NCBI RefSeq assembly: GCF_014773225.1
Contig: NZ_JACXAJ010000010.1
Location: 1 to 64,000 of the forward strand
Direction of reading: 5' to 3'
Source: Pontibacter aquaedesilientis
GTDB lineage: Bacteria > Bacteroidota > Bacteroidia > Cytophagales > Hymenobacteraceae
Length of the DNA stretch: 64,000 nt
Positions 62,175 through 64,000 of the stretch are shown piece after piece. The notes beneath the pieces were generated by a model. It saw only the letters and a program-made list of their open reading frames with translations. It was not told the origin of the DNA and searched no databases. Both the position numbers and the translations under genes were made by a program. Each line of letters begins with the position of its first letter. Positions within the stretch are counted from its first letter, which is position 1.

Positions 62175-62929
62175 TGAACGAGCTTGCTATAAAAGACCTG
62201 CTATACAAACTGGCCGACGACCAACTGATATTGGGCCACCGCAACTCCGAGTGGACTGGCTTCGGACCAATTCTGGAGGAGGACATTGCTTTCTCGTCGA
62301 TGGCACAAGATAAAATTGGCCATAGCCTGGCTTTCTATACTTTGCTGCAAGAGCTTGGCGAAGCCGATCCGGATACGGTTGCCTTTACCCGCAATGCAAA
62401 CCAATTTCATAACAACCAATTGGTGGAGCTTCCAAACGGCGAGTACGATTTCAGTCTCATTCGTCATTTCCTGTATGACAACGCCGAGATCATCCGTTTT
62501 GAGATGTTGAGCCAGTCAAGCTACGAACCGATTGCCAAGGTGGCCACTAAACTGAAAGGCGAGGTGAAATACCACGTGCTGCATGCCAACACATGGATTA
62601 AGAACCTAGGCACGTCGACAGAGGAAGCCATCCTGCGTTTACAGTCTTCTCTGAACGAGGCTATACCTTATGCACTAGGCATGTTCGAGCCGTCTAAGTA
62701 CGAACAAGAACTGATCGAGGCTGGCGTATACCCAGGCGAGGAAGCTGTGAAAGCCGAGTGGTTGAAACGTATACAGGCCGTGCTGGAAAAAACTGATTTG
62801 AAACTGCCAGACTTTGCCACGGTAGAACCTAAAATGGGAGGCCGCTACGGTGAGCATACCGAACACCTGCAGCCGCTCCTTGACGAAATGGCCGAGGTGT
62901 TTAAGATCGACCCAACGGCGGAGTGGTAA
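62174..62929 (+). CDS. paaC: Phenylacetyl-CoA 1,2-epoxidase, structural subunit PaaC
   Basis: A 251-residue ferritin-like subunit, a relative of PaaA that has lost most iron ligands. Segments RNSEWTGFGPILEEDIAFSS, QDKIGHSLAFYTLL and VKYHVLHANTWIKNLG match PaaC. It starts at the TAATG overlap with paaB. Confidence 0.96.
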   Translation: MNELAIKDLLYKLADDQLILGHRNSEWTGFGPILEEDIAFSSMAQDKIGHSLAFYTLLQELGEADPDTVAFTRNANQFHNNQLVELPNGEYDFSLIRHFLYDNAEIIRFEMLSQSSYEPIAKVATKLKGEVKYHVLHANTWIKNLGTSTEEAILRLQSSLNEAIPYALGMFEPSKYEQELIEAGVYPGEEAVKAEWLKRIQAVLEKTDLKLPDFATVEPKMGGRYGEHTEHLQPLLDEMAEVFKIDPTAEW

Positions 62930-62943
62930 ACTTGTCGTTGCTT

Positions 62944-62999
62944 GTTGTTCGTTACTCATTTATCGCTTTTGTGAATCCGGGTAACGAGTAACGAACAAC
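62944..62999. repeat. Inverted-repeat spacer between paaC and paaD
   Basis: Perfect 14-bp arms GTTGTTCGTTACTC (62944-62957) and GAGTAACGAACAAC (62986-62999) around a 28-nt loop. It belongs to the same word family as the repeats beside the four-helix-bundle gene at 40.5 kb. Confidence 0.7.
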
Positions 63000-63020
63000 G
63001 AATAACCCATAACGAAACGA

Positions 63021-63503
63021 ATGCTGACTAAAGAAAACATATTGACCCTGTTAGAGGAAGTGAAAGATCCTGAGATACCGGTATTGTCGCTGGTGGATTT
63101 GGGGGTGATCACGAGTGTGGAGATTTCTGACGAAGGACACGTAACCGTGAACATGACACCGACCTTCGCTGGTTGCCCTGCCATGGACTATATGAAAAAG
63201 GACGTGGAACGTACCTTGAATAAGCACGGCATCACCTCGCACACCGTCAATATGACTTTTGACAAGCCTTGGGACAGCAACAAACTTTCAGAGAAAGGCC
63301 GGCAGCAGCTAAAGGAATTTGGCTTAGCGCCTCCTCCCAAATATGACCTTATTCTAGATTTGGACATTTTGGAGCATGTGAAGTGCCCGTACTGCGACAG
63401 CGATAACACAGATATGCGCACGCCTTTTGGCCCGACTCTTTGCCGCTCTATGCATTACTGCAACAACTGCCGGCAGATGTTTGAGCAGTTTAAGCCACTT
63501 TAA
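63021..63503 (+). CDS. paaD: Phenylacetate pathway Fe-S maturation protein PaaD
   Basis: A 160-residue protein: N-terminal MIP18/SufT-like domain (LLEEVKDPEIPVLSLVDLGV, TPTFAGCPAMDYM) and a C-terminal zinc-ribbon-like part with four Cys (VKCPYCDSDN and YCNNCRQMF). It is required for assembly of the epoxidase or reductase in other bacteria. Last gene of the operon; terminator 20 bp later. Confidence 0.95.
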   Translation: MLTKENILTLLEEVKDPEIPVLSLVDLGVITSVEISDEGHVTVNMTPTFAGCPAMDYMKKDVERTLNKHGITSHTVNMTFDKPWDSNKLSEKGRQQLKEFGLAPPPKYDLILDLDILEHVKCPYCDSDNTDMRTPFGPTLCRSMHYCNNCRQMFEQFKPL

Positions 63504-63520
63504 ATTATTAGATACTAAAT

Positions 63521-63557
63521 AAGGATCGCCTGTTGGAAACAACAGGCGATCCTTTTT
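63521..63557 (+). terminator. Terminator of paaABCD
   Basis: A perfect 14-bp stem AAGGATCGCCTGTT with AACAGGCGATCCTT, loop GGAAAC, then TTTT. Confidence 0.9.
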
Positions 63558-63704
63558 TATACCCTACTGCTCTTTCAATTAGCTTTACTGCTTATACCTG
63601 CAAGTCACTTTAGCCGCATTTTTCCAGTGCAAGCAACAGGCCTTTACCTAAGCTGACTCTTCGCATTGCTTTAGCTTAAAACCTGTATGGGGTTGAAATA
63701 GCAA

Positions 63705-63742
63705 AAGCCCCGCCGCTACTCCATTTAGTAACGACGGGGCTT
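63705..63742 (-). terminator. Terminator of the M3 peptidase gene
   Basis: A 16-bp stem (AAGCCCCGCCGCTACT with AGTAACGACGGGGCTT; two G-T type mismatches), loop CCATTT. On the minus strand it is followed by TTTTGC. Confidence 0.8.
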
Positions 63743-63764
63743 CCGCAAAGGCTATAGCTATACC

Positions 63765-64000
63765 TTATACCTTGGCCATCTCTCCTTTCACGAAGTCAAC
63801 CAGGCTCTTGATATATGCCGTGCTGAAGTCGAACTTGATACCGGCGGCTTCATATACCTCGCCGATCGAGACCGTATAGCCCAGGCTGAGAGCACGCTTG
63901 TAAGCAGCCAATCCTTCAGCAGGGTTCTCTTTGAAATTTTTCCAAACGGCAATGGCTCCAAGTTGTGCCATAGCATACTCCACGTAGTAGAAAGGCACTT
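63765..64000 (-). CDS. M3-family oligoendopeptidase, C-terminal part (cut by the window)
   Basis: The last 77 or so codons of a gene that runs in from beyond the right edge. The segment PFYYVEYAMAQLGAIAVW with the ALSLGYTVSIGEVYEAAGI tail is the conserved C-terminus of oligoendopeptidase F-like M3 metallopeptidases, which cleave short peptides in the cytoplasm. The HExxH zinc site lies outside the window. Confidence 0.88.
   Translation of the reverse strand, partial: VPFYYVEYAMAQLGAIAVWKNFKENPAEGLAAYKRALSLGYTVSIGEVYEAAGIKFDFSTAYIKSLVDFVKGEMAKV

Overview
The window is chromosomal DNA from a member of the Bacteroidota, most likely the Hymenobacteraceae/Pontibacter group. This is an inference from content: T9SS-type C-terminal sorting domains, Bacteroidota-type promoters (TTG/TTTG at -33 and TANNTTTG at -7), few Shine-Dalgarno sequences, a fused 2-domain lycopene cyclase, a pink/orange carotenoid cluster, and a menaquinone-type succinate dehydrogenase in the order C-A-B. 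No rRNA genes, complete mobile elements, IS elements, phage genes or CRISPR arrays were seen. There is one tRNA gene, tRNA-Pro(GGG).

Layout. 0-3.3 kb: a LysR regulator, a small membrane protein, and tRNA-Pro(GGG). The tRNA is followed by a short AT-rich cassette (HxlR regulator plus VOC-fold protein) that ends in an imperfect copy of the tRNA 3' end. 3.4-8.0 kb: a stressosome-like signalling operon (RsbR, RsbS, RsbT, a kinase/PP2C fusion, and an RsbT-domain/histidine-kinase fusion) convergent with a single-domain response regulator. 8.5-24.4 kb: mostly housekeeping genes (paaN, a T9SS subtilase, aconitase, a TlpA-like lipoprotein, a methyltransferase, a polyprenyl synthetase, folK, fabD). 24.4-31.6 kb: a large T9SS type-B surface protein, then sdhCAB and a flavin reductase. 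31.8-47.7 kb: an uninterrupted leftward dcw (division and cell wall) cluster from mraZ to ftsZ, with a four-helix-bundle gene inserted between mraY and murD. murF and ddl are not in it.

47.66-48.06 kb: a 400-bp regulatory gap carrying a cluster of DnaA boxes and two arrays of MraZ-type repeats. 48-51.2 kb: a metal-linked TonB receptor with small Cys-rich partners. 51.2-58.6 kb: a carotenoid cluster (crtW, ispH, lycopene cyclase, an unknown exported protein, crtB, crtI, an ECF sigma factor, a B12-binding MerR regulator, crtZ) that could supply ketolated and hydroxylated carotenoids of the astaxanthin type. 58.6-63.5 kb: phenylacetate catabolism (enoyl-CoA hydratase, TetR regulator, paaA, a tandem-domain paaB, paaC, paaD), which goes with the paaN at 8.9 kb. 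The right edge holds the 3' end of an M3 peptidase gene.

The best candidates for something undescribed are: the DnaA-box/MraZ-box hub upstream of mraZ; the Rsb module wired to a two-component system by domain fusion; the tRNA-Pro mini-island; inverted-repeat spacers inside otherwise tight operons; the GTTTAA-type operators of the carotenoid regulon; a TetR operator that fills a promoter spacer; and a very abundant TATACC/GGTATA word.
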